Assembly: GCF_004167665.1 (NCBI RefSeq)
Contig: NZ_SEWE01000006.1
Location: forward strand, 62,001-126,000
Direction of reading: 5' to 3'
DNA: 64,000 bases
Source of the DNA: Hymenobacter persicinus
Lineage (GTDB): Bacteria > Bacteroidota > Bacteroidia > Cytophagales > Hymenobacteraceae
The notes under the pieces were generated by a model that ran no database searches, had not been told where the DNA came from, and saw only the letters and a list, made by a program, of their open reading frames with translations. Shown piece by piece: positions 6,799 through 15,657 of the stretch. The position numbers and the translations under genes are program-made. Position 1 is the stretch's first letter. Each line of letters begins with the position of its first letter.

Positions 6799-9700
6799 AT
6801 GAATAAGTTCATCCAGGGCATCATCGCCTTTTCGCTTAAAAACAAAGGATTCATCTTTTTGATGACCCTGGCCACCATCATTGCCGGGGTGGTCAGCTAC
6901 CGCAACACGCCCATCGAGGCCTTCCCCGACGTCACGAACACCGAAATTACCATCATCACCCAGCTGCCGGGCCGCTCGGCCGAGGAGATTGAGAAGTTCG
7001 TGACCGTGCCCATCGAAATTGCCCTGAACCCGGTCCAGAAAAAAACCAACGTGCGCAGCACCTCGCTGTTTGGCCTGTCGGTGGTGAAGGTGATTTTCGA
7101 CGACGGAGTGGACGACGCCTTCGCCCGCCAGCAGGTCAACAACCTGCTCCGGGAGGTGGATTTGCCCGAGGGCGCCGACCCCGACGTGCAGCCGCCTTAC
7201 GGCCCGACCGGCGAAATCTTCCGCTACACCCTGGAAAGCAAGGACCAGACCACCCGGGAGCTGAAAACCCTGCAGGACTGGGTGGTGGAGCGCAACCTGA
7301 AGGCCGTGCCCGGCGTGGCCGACGTGAACAGCTTCGGCGGCGAGGTGAAGGCCTACGAAATCAGCGTGAACCCGGGCAAGCTCCAGAACCTGGGCCTGAC
7401 GCCCCTGGACCTCTACAACGCCATTTCGCGCTCCAACGTGAACGTGGGCGGCGACGTCATCACGGCCGGGCAGCAGAACTACGTGGTGCGCGGCATCGGC
7501 CTGCTCAACAACATCTCCGACCTCAACAACACGGTGGTCAAGAACGTGGGCGGGGCCCCGATTCTGGTCAAGGACGTGGCCATCGTGCACGAGTCGGCGC
7601 TGTCGCGCCTGGGCCGGGTGGGCCGCAACCGCAACGATGACATGGTGGAGGGCATCGTGGTGATGCGCAAGGGCGAGAATCCGTCCGAAGTTATTGCCCG
7701 CCTCAAGGATAAAGTCACGGAGCTCAACGAGAAAATCCTGCCCGCCGGCGTGCAGATCAAAACGTTCTACGACCGGCAACAGCTCATCGACTTCAGCACC
7801 GAAACCGTGATTCACAACCTGATGGAAGGTATTGTGCTGGTCACGCTCATCGTGTTTCTGTTCATGGCCGACTGGCGCACGACCATCATCGTGTCCATCA
7901 TCATTCCGCTGGCCCTGCTGTTCGCCTTTATCTGCCTGCGCCTGAAGGGCATGTCGGCCAACCTGCTCAGCATGGGCGCCATCGACTTCGGCATCATCAT
8001 CGACGGGGCCGTGGTGATGGTCGAGGGGCTGTTCGTGGCCCTCGACCATCGCGCCCACAAGGTCGGCATGGAGAAGTTCAACAAGCTGGCCAAGCTGGGC
8101 TTGATCAAAAAGAGCGGCCGGGAGATGGGCAAGGCCATTTTCTTCGCCAAGGCCATCATCATCACGGCTCTGCTGCCCATCTTCTCCTTCGAGAAGGTCG
8201 AGGGCAAGGTGTTCAGCCCCCTGGCCTGGACCCTGGGCTTCGCCCTGCTCGGGGCCCTGATTTTCACCCTGACGCTGGTGCCGGTGCTGGCCTCGCTGCT
8301 GCTCAACAAGAACGTGCGGGAGAAAGACAACTTCTTCGTGCGGGCCATCAACAGCGGCGCCCAGCGCTTTTTCCGCTTCACCTACGGCCGCAAGAAAATC
8401 AGTTTGCTGCTGGCCTCGGCGGCGGTAGTGGTCGGGCTGGGCTCGTTTCACTTCCTGGGCTCGGAGTTTCTGCCCGAGCTCAACGAAGGCTCGATCTACG
8501 TGCGGGCCCAGCTGCCGCTGAGCATTTCCCTCGACGAGTCGAACAAGCTCTGCAACGAGATGCGCCGGGTGTTTCTGACCTTCCCCGAGGTCGGCGACGT
8601 GGTCAGCCAGACCGGCCGCCCCAACGACGGCACCGACCCGACGGGCTTCTACAACAACGAGTTTCTGGTCCAGCTCAAGCACACGCCCGAGGTCAACAAG
8701 GAAATGAAGAGCAAGGCCAACCGCGAGGCCCTCATTGAGCACATGAAGGAGAAACTGGCCCGCTTCCCCGGCGTCGACTTCAACTTCTCCCAGCCCATCA
8801 CCGACAACGTGGAGGAAGCCGCCTCGGGCGTGAAAGGCTCCATTGCCGTTAAGATCTACGGCACCGACCTCAAACTTATGGAAAGCAAGGCCCGCCAGGT
8901 CTACGGCATCCTCAAGAATATCAAGGGCATCGATGATCTGGGCGCGCTGCGCAACATCGGCCAGCCCGAGCTCCAGGTCAGCCTCGACGAGGGCCGCATG
9001 GCCAGCTACGGCATCAGCAAGGCCGACGCCAACGCCGTGCTCGAGCTGGCCGTGGGCGGCAAGCAGGCCTCCCAGCTATACGAAGGGGAGCGAAAATTCC
9101 CGATCCGGGTGCGCTACCAGGAGCAGTTCCGGCAGACGCCCGAGGAAATCGGGGCCCTGATGGTGCCCACTCAGGATGGCAAAACGGTGCCCATGTCCGA
9201 AATTGCCACCATCGGCATGGTCACAGGCCCTTCGCTCATCTACCGCGACGACAACCAGCGCTTTGCCGCCGTCAAGTTCAGCATTCGGGGCCGCGACATG
9301 GGCTCCACCATCGAGGAAGCCCAGAAGAAGGTGGCCGCCGCCGTGCAACTGCCCAAGGGCTACACCCTCAAGTGGACCGGTGACTTCGAAAATCAGCGCC
9401 GCGCCACCCAGCGCCTGACCCAGGTGGTGCCCATCTCGCTGGCCCTGATTTTCTTTATTCTATTTGTGCTCTTCGGCAACCTCAAGGACGCGGGCCTGGT
9501 GCTCATCAACGTGCCGTTTGCCATCATCGGCGGCGTGGCGGCCCTGCTCATCACCCACACCAACTTCAGCATCTCGGCCGGCATCGGCTTCATTGCCCTC
9601 TTCGGCATCTGCATCCAGAACGGCGTGATTTTGATATCGGTCTTCAAGCAGAACCTGGTCCGCAAGCTTAGCCTCGACCGCAGCATCTTCGACGGGGTCA

Positions 9701-9960
9701 CGAGCCGGGTGCGGCCCGTGGTCATGACGGCCCTGATGGCCACCATCGGGCTGCTGCCGGCCGCGCTGAGTACGGGCATCGGCTCCGAAACCAGCAAGCC
9801 CCTGGCCATCGTGGTCATCGGCGGCCTGATTACCGGCACGGTGCTCACGCTGTTCATCTTCCCGCTGATTTTCGAACGGTTCTACCGCGCCGAGCACACC
9901 CACTACGGCAACGACCCCGAGCTTCACACCGAACAGCGGGAGCTGGAAATGGCCCATTAA
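6799..9960 (+). CDS. CzcA/CusA-family heavy-metal RND efflux pump
   Basis: 1053 residues, the usual length of an HME-RND inner-membrane pump. It opens with TM1 (IIAFSLKNKGFIFLMTLATI), followed by the porter domain (YRNTPIEAFPDVTN) and two six-helix bundles. TM4 carries DFGIIIDGAVVMVE, giving D396, D402 and E409 with the same spacing as the CzcA proton-relay residues D402/D408/E415. This signature marks pumps for divalent cations (Zn, Co, Cd, Ni) rather than the Cu/Ag pump CusA. A divalent substrate is therefore favoured, although the gene lies behind a CusRS-like system. It is the last gene of the operon and a strong terminator follows. Confidence 0.94.
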   Translation: MNKFIQGIIAFSLKNKGFIFLMTLATIIAGVVSYRNTPIEAFPDVTNTEITIITQLPGRSAEEIEKFVTVPIEIALNPVQKKTNVRSTSLFGLSVVKVIFDDGVDDAFARQQVNNLLREVDLPEGADPDVQPPYGPTGEIFRYTLESKDQTTRELKTLQDWVVERNLKAVPGVADVNSFGGEVKAYEISVNPGKLQNLGLTPLDLYNAISRSNVNVGGDVITAGQQNYVVRGIGLLNNISDLNNTVVKNVGGAPILVKDVAIVHESALSRLGRVGRNRNDDMVEGIVVMRKGENPSEVIARLKDKVTELNEKILPAGVQIKTFYDRQQLIDFSTETVIHNLMEGIVLVTLIVFLFMADWRTTIIVSIIIPLALLFAFICLRLKGMSANLLSMGAIDFGIIIDGAVVMVEGLFVALDHRAHKVGMEKFNKLAKLGLIKKSGREMGKAIFFAKAIIITALLPIFSFEKVEGKVFSPLAWTLGFALLGALIFTLTLVPVLASLLLNKNVREKDNFFVRAINSGAQRFFRFTYGRKKISLLLASAAVVVGLGSFHFLGSEFLPELNEGSIYVRAQLPLSISLDESNKLCNEMRRVFLTFPEVGDVVSQTGRPNDGTDPTGFYNNEFLVQLKHTPEVNKEMKSKANREALIEHMKEKLARFPGVDFNFSQPITDNVEEAASGVKGSIAVKIYGTDLKLMESKARQVYGILKNIKGIDDLGALRNIGQPELQVSLDEGRMASYGISKADANAVLELAVGGKQASQLYEGERKFPIRVRYQEQFRQTPEEIGALMVPTQDGKTVPMSEIATIGMVTGPSLIYRDDNQRFAAVKFSIRGRDMGSTIEEAQKKVAAAVQLPKGYTLKWTGDFENQRRATQRLTQVVPISLALIFFILFVLFGNLKDAGLVLINVPFAIIGGVAALLITHTNFSISAGIGFIALFGICIQNGVILISVFKQNLVRKLSLDRSIFDGVTSRVRPVVMTALMATIGLLPAALSTGIGSETSKPLAIVVIGGLITGTVLTLFIFPLIFERFYRAEHTHYGNDPELHTEQRELEMAH

Positions 9961-9977
9961 CCTTCCCTATTCCCGAC

Positions 9978-10009
9978 AAAAAAGCCCGGCGCAGTGCCGG
10001 GCTTTTTTT
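9978..10009. terminator. Bidirectional intrinsic terminator
   Basis: AGCCCGGC / GCCGGGCT 8-bp stem with loop GCAGT, A-run before and T-run after. It ends the efflux operon. Confidence 0.9.
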
Positions 10010-10054
10010 GAAAAGGACTTACAACTGAAGTTTCAACAGCGAGTTACTTGGGAT

Positions 10055-10173
10055 GTACCAAACAATGTAGAGCCGCAACCTTGGGGCTCTGCGTCCGCGC
10101 CGTCAGGAAGTCGTTCGAGCATTTTCGTCCAACGATTGAGACGCAATTATGCGTCTCTACGGCATCATATCAG
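10055..10173. repeat. Dispersed-type inverted repeat
   Basis: The segment is bounded by GTAGAGCCGC...GGGGCTC on the left and GAGACGCA-ATTA-TGCGTCTC (a perfect 8-bp palindrome) followed by TACGGC on the right, with an inner TCGTT/AACGA pair. It has the look of a REP-like intergenic repeat between converging genes. No protein is encoded. A genome search would be needed to show that it is dispersed. Confidence 0.5.
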
Positions 10174-10193
10174 GCTGTTAGCGGCTCGACCGA

Positions 10194-11078
10194 TTATGGC
10201 ACCAGCACGCCGTTGGCCCGCAGCACGTTGCTGAAAAACAGCAGGTGGTAGGGCAGCGCGTTTTGCCAGTACTCCCAGGTGTGGGCCCCGGGCCGCTCGG
10301 CGTAGTCGTGGGGCGTGTGGTTGTAGACGAGGCGGCGGTGCAGCTCCCGGTTGATGTCAATCAGGCCGTCGTCCACGCCGCAGTCGATGATGAGGGGCAA
10401 GCCGTTGGCGCGCAGCTTGTCGGCCATCATCATCACCGAGTTGGCGGCGTAGAGCTGCGGATTGGCCTCCTCGGTGCCCAGAATGGGGGCGAAGATGTTT
10501 TGCCGAAACTTCACTTCCTCGGGGGTAAGCCGGCGGTTGGCCGTCGACAAATCCAGGGCCCCGCTCATGCTGCCGGCGGCGGCAAATAGCTCCGGATGCC
10601 GCCCCGACAAATACAGCGCGCCGTGCCCGCCCATCGACAGGCCCGAAATAACCCGGCCCTCGCGGCGGCGCACCGTGCGGTAGGTGGCGTCAATCTTCCC
10701 GATAACATCCTGGGTAAGGTAGGTTTCAAACTGGCTGCCCTTGTCTATGGGGCTGTCGAGGTAGAAGCTGAACGTTTCCCCTTCCGGCAGCACAATAATC
10801 AGGTTGTACTGGTCGGCAAGCCGGTGCACCAGGCTTTTATCGGGCGTCTTGGCCAGCCAGTTGCTGAAGTGACCAAAGGCGCCGTGCAGCAGGTACAGCA
10901 CCGGGTACGCGGCCTTCTTGTTTTTGGCGTAAGAATCGGGCAGTACCACGGCCGCCTTGTAGGTTTTCTGCATGGCCGGGCTGGCAATGGCCACCGTATC
11001 CACTCTGGCCGCCCAGGCCCCCGGGCCCGCGCACAGCAGAAGCAACACAATCAGAAGCAGGCGCGGAACGTTTTTCAT
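10194..11078 (-). CDS. Secreted esterase, esterase-D / enterochelin-esterase-like alpha/beta hydrolase
   Basis: 294 residues from ATG 11078 (a TTG three codons upstream is less likely). Signal peptide MKNVPRLLLIVLLLLCAGPGAWA. The PF00756-type fold shows YPVLYLLHGAFGHFSNW (oxyanion region), the nucleophile elbow GLSMGGHGA, and the acid DCGVDDGL and His near the C-terminus (RPGAHTWEYW). It should hydrolyse an ester, or transfer an acyl group, in the periplasm or outside the cell. The substrate cannot be read from the sequence. It is monocistronic, with repeats downstream. Confidence 0.88.
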   Translation of the reverse strand: MKNVPRLLLIVLLLLCAGPGAWAARVDTVAIASPAMQKTYKAAVVLPDSYAKNKKAAYPVLYLLHGAFGHFSNWLAKTPDKSLVHRLADQYNLIIVLPEGETFSFYLDSPIDKGSQFETYLTQDVIGKIDATYRTVRRREGRVISGLSMGGHGALYLSGRHPELFAAAGSMSGALDLSTANRRLTPEEVKFRQNIFAPILGTEEANPQLYAANSVMMMADKLRANGLPLIIDCGVDDGLIDINRELHRRLVYNHTPHDYAERPGAHTWEYWQNALPYHLLFFSNVLRANGVLVP

Positions 11079-11258
11079 GAGCAGCAACGGGGTTTAGTGG
11101 CCAACTAACGCCGCCCGGGTGGGCGGTCCGCGAAGGTAGAAATTCCCGGCAGTGGTCCGCAAACGGCCGGCAGGGCAAGCTGGCGTTGGCGGCAGTCGAT
11201 ATCCGAGCAGGTTTTCCTATATTCAACTACTGCTCTGATTCCCTCACTCTTCCCTCCT

Positions 11259-12167
11259 ATGGCTGCCTCTACTCACCTGCACGAAGCCTGGCCGGCCCTG
11301 CCGCTGGCCGAATGGCAAGACACCCGCTCGACCCTGCACCTGTGGACGCAGATGGTGGGCAAAATCCGGCTGGCCTGCGTGCCGCTGGTCAACCATTGGT
11401 GGAATGTGCCGCTCTACGTCACGGCCCGGGGCCTGACCACGACGGCCATGCCCTACGAGGCCCGCAGCTTCCAGATTGACTTCGACTTCATCGACCACCA
11501 GCTGCTGATTCAGTGCAGCGACGGGGCCCGGCGCACCCTGAAGCTGGAGCCCCGCAGCGTGGCCGACTTCTACCAGGAGCTTCTGCACCAGCTGGCCGAG
11601 TTGGGGCTGTACGTGAAAATCTGGAAGGTGCCGGTGGAAATCGACGACCCCATTCCCTTCGACCAGGACCACGAGCACGCCAGCTACGACCCGGAGTACG
11701 CCCACCGCTTCTGGCGGGCTTTGAGTCAGGCCGGCCGGGTGTTGGAGGTTTTTCGGGGCCGCTTTCTGGGCAAATGCAGCCCGGTTCATTTCTTCTGGGG
11801 CAGCTTCGATCTGGCCGTCACCCGCTTCTCGGGCCGCCGCGCACCGGCCCGGGACGGCGCCGACCGTATCACGAGGGAAGCCTATTCCCACGAAGTTATC
11901 AGCCACGGCTTCTGGCCGGGCGTCGGGGACCAGGATGCCGCTTTCTACGCTTACGCGGCCCCCAGCCCCCAGGGCCTGGCCGGTTTTCACGTGCACCCCA
12001 AGGAAGCCTACTTCAACGACGCGCTGGGCGAATTTCTGCTGCCCTACGAGGCCGTCCGGACCGCAGCCAACCCCGACCACAAGCTGCTTTCCTTTTTGCA
12101 GAGCACCTACGAAGCCGGCGCCATGCTGGCCCGTTGGGACCGGACGGCGCTGGAGCGACTGGAGTAA
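11259..12167 (+). CDS. DUF5996 family protein
   Basis: 302 residues with no signal peptide, so cytoplasmic. The body matches what I know of DUF5996: an N-terminal WPALPLAEWQDTRSTLHLWTQMVGKIRL, then NHWWNVPLYVTARGL, FDFIDHQLLIQ, a central KCSPVHFFWGSFDLAVTRFSGR, and a C-terminal EVISHGFWPG plus AAFYAYAAPSP. No catalytic role is established for the family. It stands alone between convergent or divergent neighbours, so context gives no clue. Confidence 0.85.
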   Translation: MAASTHLHEAWPALPLAEWQDTRSTLHLWTQMVGKIRLACVPLVNHWWNVPLYVTARGLTTTAMPYEARSFQIDFDFIDHQLLIQCSDGARRTLKLEPRSVADFYQELLHQLAELGLYVKIWKVPVEIDDPIPFDQDHEHASYDPEYAHRFWRALSQAGRVLEVFRGRFLGKCSPVHFFWGSFDLAVTRFSGRRAPARDGADRITREAYSHEVISHGFWPGVGDQDAAFYAYAAPSPQGLAGFHVHPKEAYFNDALGEFLLPYEAVRTAANPDHKLLSFLQSTYEAGAMLARWDRTALERLE

Positions 12168-12304
12168 CTGAGTTTGGGTTGCGGCCGGCAAAAATCGGGG
12201 CAAAAAGATACTCCTAGTACCGTAACCCTGGGTTAGTTGTCTTCGTAAAAGATAAGTTTTCCCGGAAAAGTCGAACTTAAAAGCAGCGGCTTGCGTCACA
12301 AGGA

Positions 12305-13144
12305 ATGCGCAAGACCATTCTGCTTGGGTCGGCCGTGCTACTGAGCGCCGCCACCCGCACCTTGGCCCAGACGGAAATCATTGATTACAAAGAGTCAACT
12401 TTCGTTCGCCAGGTTCGTCCCGACCGCTCGGGGCAAACCATCACCACCAACATGCTGTACCCCGGGCAATTTCAGCTCGACGCGGACCTGCACCACTACT
12501 ACCCCTTCAGCAGCACCGGGTCCTTAAACCGGCCGGTTTCGACCGGCGTGCTGCGCATCGGCTTCTTCAACGACATCGAGCTGCGCGTGGCCCAGAGCTA
12601 CGTGACGCCCCTGGCCCGGCCCGGGGCCTCGAGCGAAACGCCCGGCGCCGTGGTCACCCCCACCGGCTTCGCCCCCCTGACCGTGGGGGCTAAGTTTCTG
12701 GCTTCCACCACCCAGAATGCCCGCTCGCAGGTGATAGTGCTGGCCGAAATGACCATGCGCAATGGCGACAAATCCTTTCAGGACAAGACTCTGGAGCCCG
12801 GCGGCCGCCTGCTCGTGTCCCAGGTTATCGGGGAGCGGTACCGGCTCGAATCCAACCTGGGTTTCCGGCAGCGGGGCTTCCGCGCCGCCGATACCAAGGT
12901 GGGCCAATACCTGGGTACGTTGGCCCTGCACGGCCCTCTGGGTGGGCGGTTCAACTTCTTCGCCGAGGGCTACACCACCTGGCGGCAGCAGCAGAAGCTG
13001 GCGCCGGGCCTGACTACTGGCGTTTCCTGGCGGCCCTACCCGGGCCTGCGCTTCGACCTCACGGCGGGGCAGGCCCTGTCCGGCGCCGCCCGGCAGGGGT
13101 TCACCGTGGGCGGCGGCCTGAGCTTACGAATGCCGCTGCACTAG
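12305..13144 (+). CDS. Outer-membrane beta-barrel protein of the MetA-pathway/transporter type
   Basis: 279 residues. Signal peptide MRKTILLGSAVLLSAATRTLAQ. The rest alternates amphipathic beta strands (LRIGFFNDIELRVAQSYVTP, LTVGAKFLASTTQNARSQVIVLAEMTM, YRLESNLGFRQRGF, FNFFAEGYTTW) and ends in a strand finishing GGGLSLRMPLH. It resembles the phenol-degradation meta-pathway 'transporter' family (PF13557), whose substrates are mostly unknown. It is monocistronic, with an intrinsic terminator 27 bases after the stop. Confidence 0.75.
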   Translation: MRKTILLGSAVLLSAATRTLAQTEIIDYKESTFVRQVRPDRSGQTITTNMLYPGQFQLDADLHHYYPFSSTGSLNRPVSTGVLRIGFFNDIELRVAQSYVTPLARPGASSETPGAVVTPTGFAPLTVGAKFLASTTQNARSQVIVLAEMTMRNGDKSFQDKTLEPGGRLLVSQVIGERYRLESNLGFRQRGFRAADTKVGQYLGTLALHGPLGGRFNFFAEGYTTWRQQQKLAPGLTTGVSWRPYPGLRFDLTAGQALSGAARQGFTVGGGLSLRMPLH

Positions 13145-13170
13145 CCCCGTCTTCCTATCCCATAGTTCTG

Positions 13171-13202
13171 ACAGCCGGCGTTTTTCGTCCGGCTGTTTTT
13201 TT
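13171..13202 (+). terminator. Intrinsic terminator after the barrel gene
   Basis: ACAGCCGG / CCGGCTGT 8-bp stem with a 10-nt loop and a run of eight T. Confidence 0.88.
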
Positions 13203-13226
13203 GTTTAAATCCTTTTATTATATTTG
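13201..13226 (+). promoter_or_regulatory. Candidate Bacteroidota promoter for the small secreted protein
   Basis: TATATTTG at 13219-13226 matches the -7 consensus TAnnTTTG. The nearest TTG (13201-13203) is only 15 bases upstream, shorter than the usual spacing. The element lies 30 bases before the start codon in an AT-rich patch. Confidence 0.4.
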
Positions 13227-13255
13227 TTCAATAATAAATGTTAAAAAACCGCGAC

Positions 13256-13549
13256 ATGAAGAAATTATACTTTCTGCTTCTCGCTTTGCTCTTCATGGTT
13301 GCGACGCACTATAGCTGGGCCCAGTCGGCCGATATGCCGCGGCACGGCACTTCCCTGACCGGCCTCAACGACCCCGAACCGGCCAATCCACGCTACCTCA
13401 ACGCCGGGGTGCTGGCCCAGCTCCAGCACGAGCAGCTGCCTCCGCCGGTCGATACGCTGCTGGAGGAACCAACTTCTCCGTCTGCCACGCCTCCTTCCCC
13501 GCCCGCCCCCGCTCTGCCCGGCATTAATTCGTCGTTGCGTAAGCAATAA
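13256..13549 (+). CDS. Small secreted protein, unknown function
   Basis: 97 residues from ATG 13256, where MKKLYFLLLALLFMVATHYSWAQ is a signal peptide; the ATG six codons upstream would spoil it. The mature part (about 75 residues) has no recognised domain: a short GTSLTGLNDPEPANPRYLN stretch, then a Pro/Ser/Thr-rich linker-like tail (PPPVDTLLEEPTSPSATPPSPP) ending in SSLRKQ. It is likely periplasmic or surface exposed. It has its own candidate promoter and a strong terminator, so it is a separate transcription unit. Confidence 0.65.
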   Translation: MKKLYFLLLALLFMVATHYSWAQSADMPRHGTSLTGLNDPEPANPRYLNAGVLAQLQHEQLPPPVDTLLEEPTSPSATPPSPPAPALPGINSSLRKQ

Positions 13550-13575
13550 GGCCGCGGCCACCGCGCCCTGGCAGC

Positions 13576-13620
13576 CACGAAAAAGCCCCGGTATCGTTGT
13601 GATGCCGGGGCTTTTTCGTG
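13576..13620. terminator. Bidirectional intrinsic terminator
   Basis: CACGAAAAAGCCCCGG and its complement at 13605-13620 form a near-perfect stem of about 18 bp around GTTGT. It serves both converging genes. Confidence 0.92.
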
Positions 13621-13635
13621 CTCGGAATGGCAGGG

Positions 13636-14982
13636 CTACGGCCGCTTTACCACGGCTTCGGGAGCAATGCGCGTCGGCGTCTGGGCACCCGAAATGATGC
13701 CGGTGGCACTGCGCGCAATGGCGGTAATGACGGCCGTCATGTTGGCCACGTCCAGGCTTTCCACCTCGTCGTCAACGGTGTGGTAGCGTTTATCGGTCGG
13801 AATCTGGTCGGTGCTGATGGTGTGGGCCGGCACGCCCAGCCGGGCCAGGGTGGCATTATCGGAGCGGTAAAACAGGTTCTGTTCGGGGTACGGGTCGGGC
13901 TCGAAGCGGAACGGGGAACCGGCTAAGTTCTGCTGGAGCAGCTTGCCGAAGTCGGACTTGTCGAAGCCAGTGATGAAGGCCGTGTTGGGCCCGAACTTGG
14001 CTTGCTTACCAATCATTTCGATGTTGAACATGGCCGCTACCCGCTGGGGGTCGAGCTGCTTGGAGAAGTACTGGGCGCCGTAGCCCCCGATTTCCTCGCC
14101 CGTGAAGGCCACGAACACCAGCGTGCGGGCATTGTCGTTTTTCTTCCTGAAGTGCTCCGCCAGCGCCACTACGGCCGTGGTACCGCTGGCATCGTCGTCG
14201 GCGCCGTTGGCAATGGAGTCGCCGGCCACGGGCGGCAGGAAGCCCAGGTGGTCGTAGTGGGCCGAGAAAACGACCAGCTCCTCGGCTCGGGCTTTGTCGT
14301 GGCCGGGCAGCACGCCCACCACGTTGCGTAGCTCCAGGGGCCGCACGGCCGTGTTGGCCGCTACCCGAAACTTGATGGCCGCGTTGGGTGTGGTCGTCAG
14401 CACCACCACGCAGGAATACGGCCCGGGCTTGTCGGCGTGCAGGGTGGTCCCGCGCAGGCGCCTGGCCAGGCGCTCAAACTCCGGGGCGTGGGCTGGGTCC
14501 AGAATCACAATCAGATTTTCCTTGGGCTGCAAAATCTGGCCAAACAGCTGCGGAGGCAGGGCCTGCTCCCCAATGACCATCACCCGGGCGGCGGGGTCGT
14601 CATCGTCGGACCAGTTCAGCTTGGGCTCCCCCGACACCAGCAGAGCCTTATCATGGGGCACGTTGACGCCGTTGATAGTCACGTACAGGGCCGCCGTGCG
14701 GGTTTCGTAGGCGGGAAAGGTCTGCTCGTAGGTGGTCAGGCCCGGCAGCATGGCCAGCTCCAGGCGCCGGAACTCGGCCGCCAGAAACTGCGCGGCTTTC
14801 AGGCCCCCGGGCTGGGTGGTGGCGCGGCCCTGCATGTCGTCGGCGGCCAGGGCGCGCACCACTCTATCAACAGTGGCGGTGGCAATGGGGGAAGCAACAG
14901 GGGCGGCAACAGGTTTTTTTTGGGCGAGCAGCGCGGTGGGAATAAGGCAGCTGCACAGCAGGGCGAATAGTACTCTTTGCAT
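13636..14982 (-). CDS. M28-family zinc peptidase, secreted
   Basis: 448 residues, signal peptide MQRVLFALLCSCLIPTALLAQ. A PA-like insert lies between ~100 and 220, then the M28 catalytic domain. The metal and catalytic residues can be picked out: His in FSAHYDHLG, Asp in NGADDDASG, the Glu pair in FTGEEIGGYG, an acidic residue in NIEMIG (Glu where many homologues have Asp) and His in KRYHTVDDEVE. It is an exported di-zinc aminopeptidase or carboxypeptidase acting on peptides. It converges on the small secreted gene with a shared terminator. Confidence 0.9.
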   Translation of the reverse strand: MQRVLFALLCSCLIPTALLAQKKPVAAPVASPIATATVDRVVRALAADDMQGRATTQPGGLKAAQFLAAEFRRLELAMLPGLTTYEQTFPAYETRTAALYVTINGVNVPHDKALLVSGEPKLNWSDDDDPAARVMVIGEQALPPQLFGQILQPKENLIVILDPAHAPEFERLARRLRGTTLHADKPGPYSCVVVLTTTPNAAIKFRVAANTAVRPLELRNVVGVLPGHDKARAEELVVFSAHYDHLGFLPPVAGDSIANGADDDASGTTAVVALAEHFRKKNDNARTLVFVAFTGEEIGGYGAQYFSKQLDPQRVAAMFNIEMIGKQAKFGPNTAFITGFDKSDFGKLLQQNLAGSPFRFEPDPYPEQNLFYRSDNATLARLGVPAHTISTDQIPTDKRYHTVDDEVESLDVANMTAVITAIARSATGIISGAQTPTRIAPEAVVKRP

Positions 14983-15085
14983 CTTGCAAAATAACTCTTT
15001 TGCAAGGTTTTGAGTAGAATTCGGGGCGCCAGGGCCGAAATTTTTGCCCTTGCGCCGTCGTCTTTCCGCCTAAAGCCTGCCACTC

Positions 15086-15580
15086 ATGGTTCTTTCCCGC
15101 CTCCGTATTGCCGCGCTGCTGACAACCGGCCTAGCCGCCGCTTCCTGCCAGACCACGCCCCCCGCCACCTCCGCTCCGGCCACCACTACCACCCCGGCGC
15201 CGGCCACGACGCCCCCGGCACCGCTGCGCAACACGCGCTGGGTGCTGCGCCAACTCAACGGCCAGCCCGTACCGCCGCCGGCCGAAAGCCGGGAGCCCTA
15301 CCTGCTGCTGCGCGAAACCGAGCTCCGGGCCGAGGGCAACGGCAGCTGCAACCGCTTCAGCGGCACGATTGAGCTGCCCGCCACTGGCCAGCTACGCTTC
15401 GGCCCCTTGCTTTCCACGCGTATGGCCTGCGTCGATCCGGCCGGCACCGTCACCGAAACCGGCTTTACCAGGGCCCTCGAAGCCACCCGCACCTACCAAC
15501 TCAGCGGCGACACGCTGCGCCTGTTCGCAGACGCGGCCACCAGCCCGACTGCCGTGCTGCACGCAGTGTATCTGCGCTAG
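15086..15580 (+). CDS. META-domain lipoprotein (HslJ-like)
   Basis: 164 residues. Signal and lipobox AASC (Cys ~24) are followed by a low-complexity Thr/Pro/Ala linker (~25-50) and a META domain: RNTRWVLRQLNGQPV, FSGTIELPATGQLRFGPLLSTRMACVDPAGTVTETGFTRALEATRTYQLSGDTLRLF. The domain's NRFSG and TRMAC motifs are intact. META/HslJ proteins are envelope proteins linked to heat and antibiotic stress, with unclear biochemical function. Monocistronic. Confidence 0.88.
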   Translation: MVLSRLRIAALLTTGLAAASCQTTPPATSAPATTTTPAPATTPPAPLRNTRWVLRQLNGQPVPPPAESREPYLLLRETELRAEGNGSCNRFSGTIELPATGQLRFGPLLSTRMACVDPAGTVTETGFTRALEATRTYQLSGDTLRLFADAATSPTAVLHAVYLR

Positions 15581-15593
15581 AGAGTTGCCAACG

Positions 15594-15639
15594 AAAAAGG
15601 CGTTGAACCGGGCCCTCTGGCCGGGCTCAACGCCTTTTT
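15594..15639. terminator. Bidirectional intrinsic terminator
   Basis: AAAAAGGCGTTGA pairs with TCAACGCCTTTTT around a GC-rich inner hairpin. It sits between the converging META and pyruvate carboxylase genes. Confidence 0.9.
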
Positions 15640-15657
15640 CATTCTGCTTTCCGCGGC

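Noticed and set aside
6778..8742. 654-codon open frame opposite the RND pump
   Set aside because: Antisense shadow rich in His, Gln and Gly; the pump frame is unmistakable.
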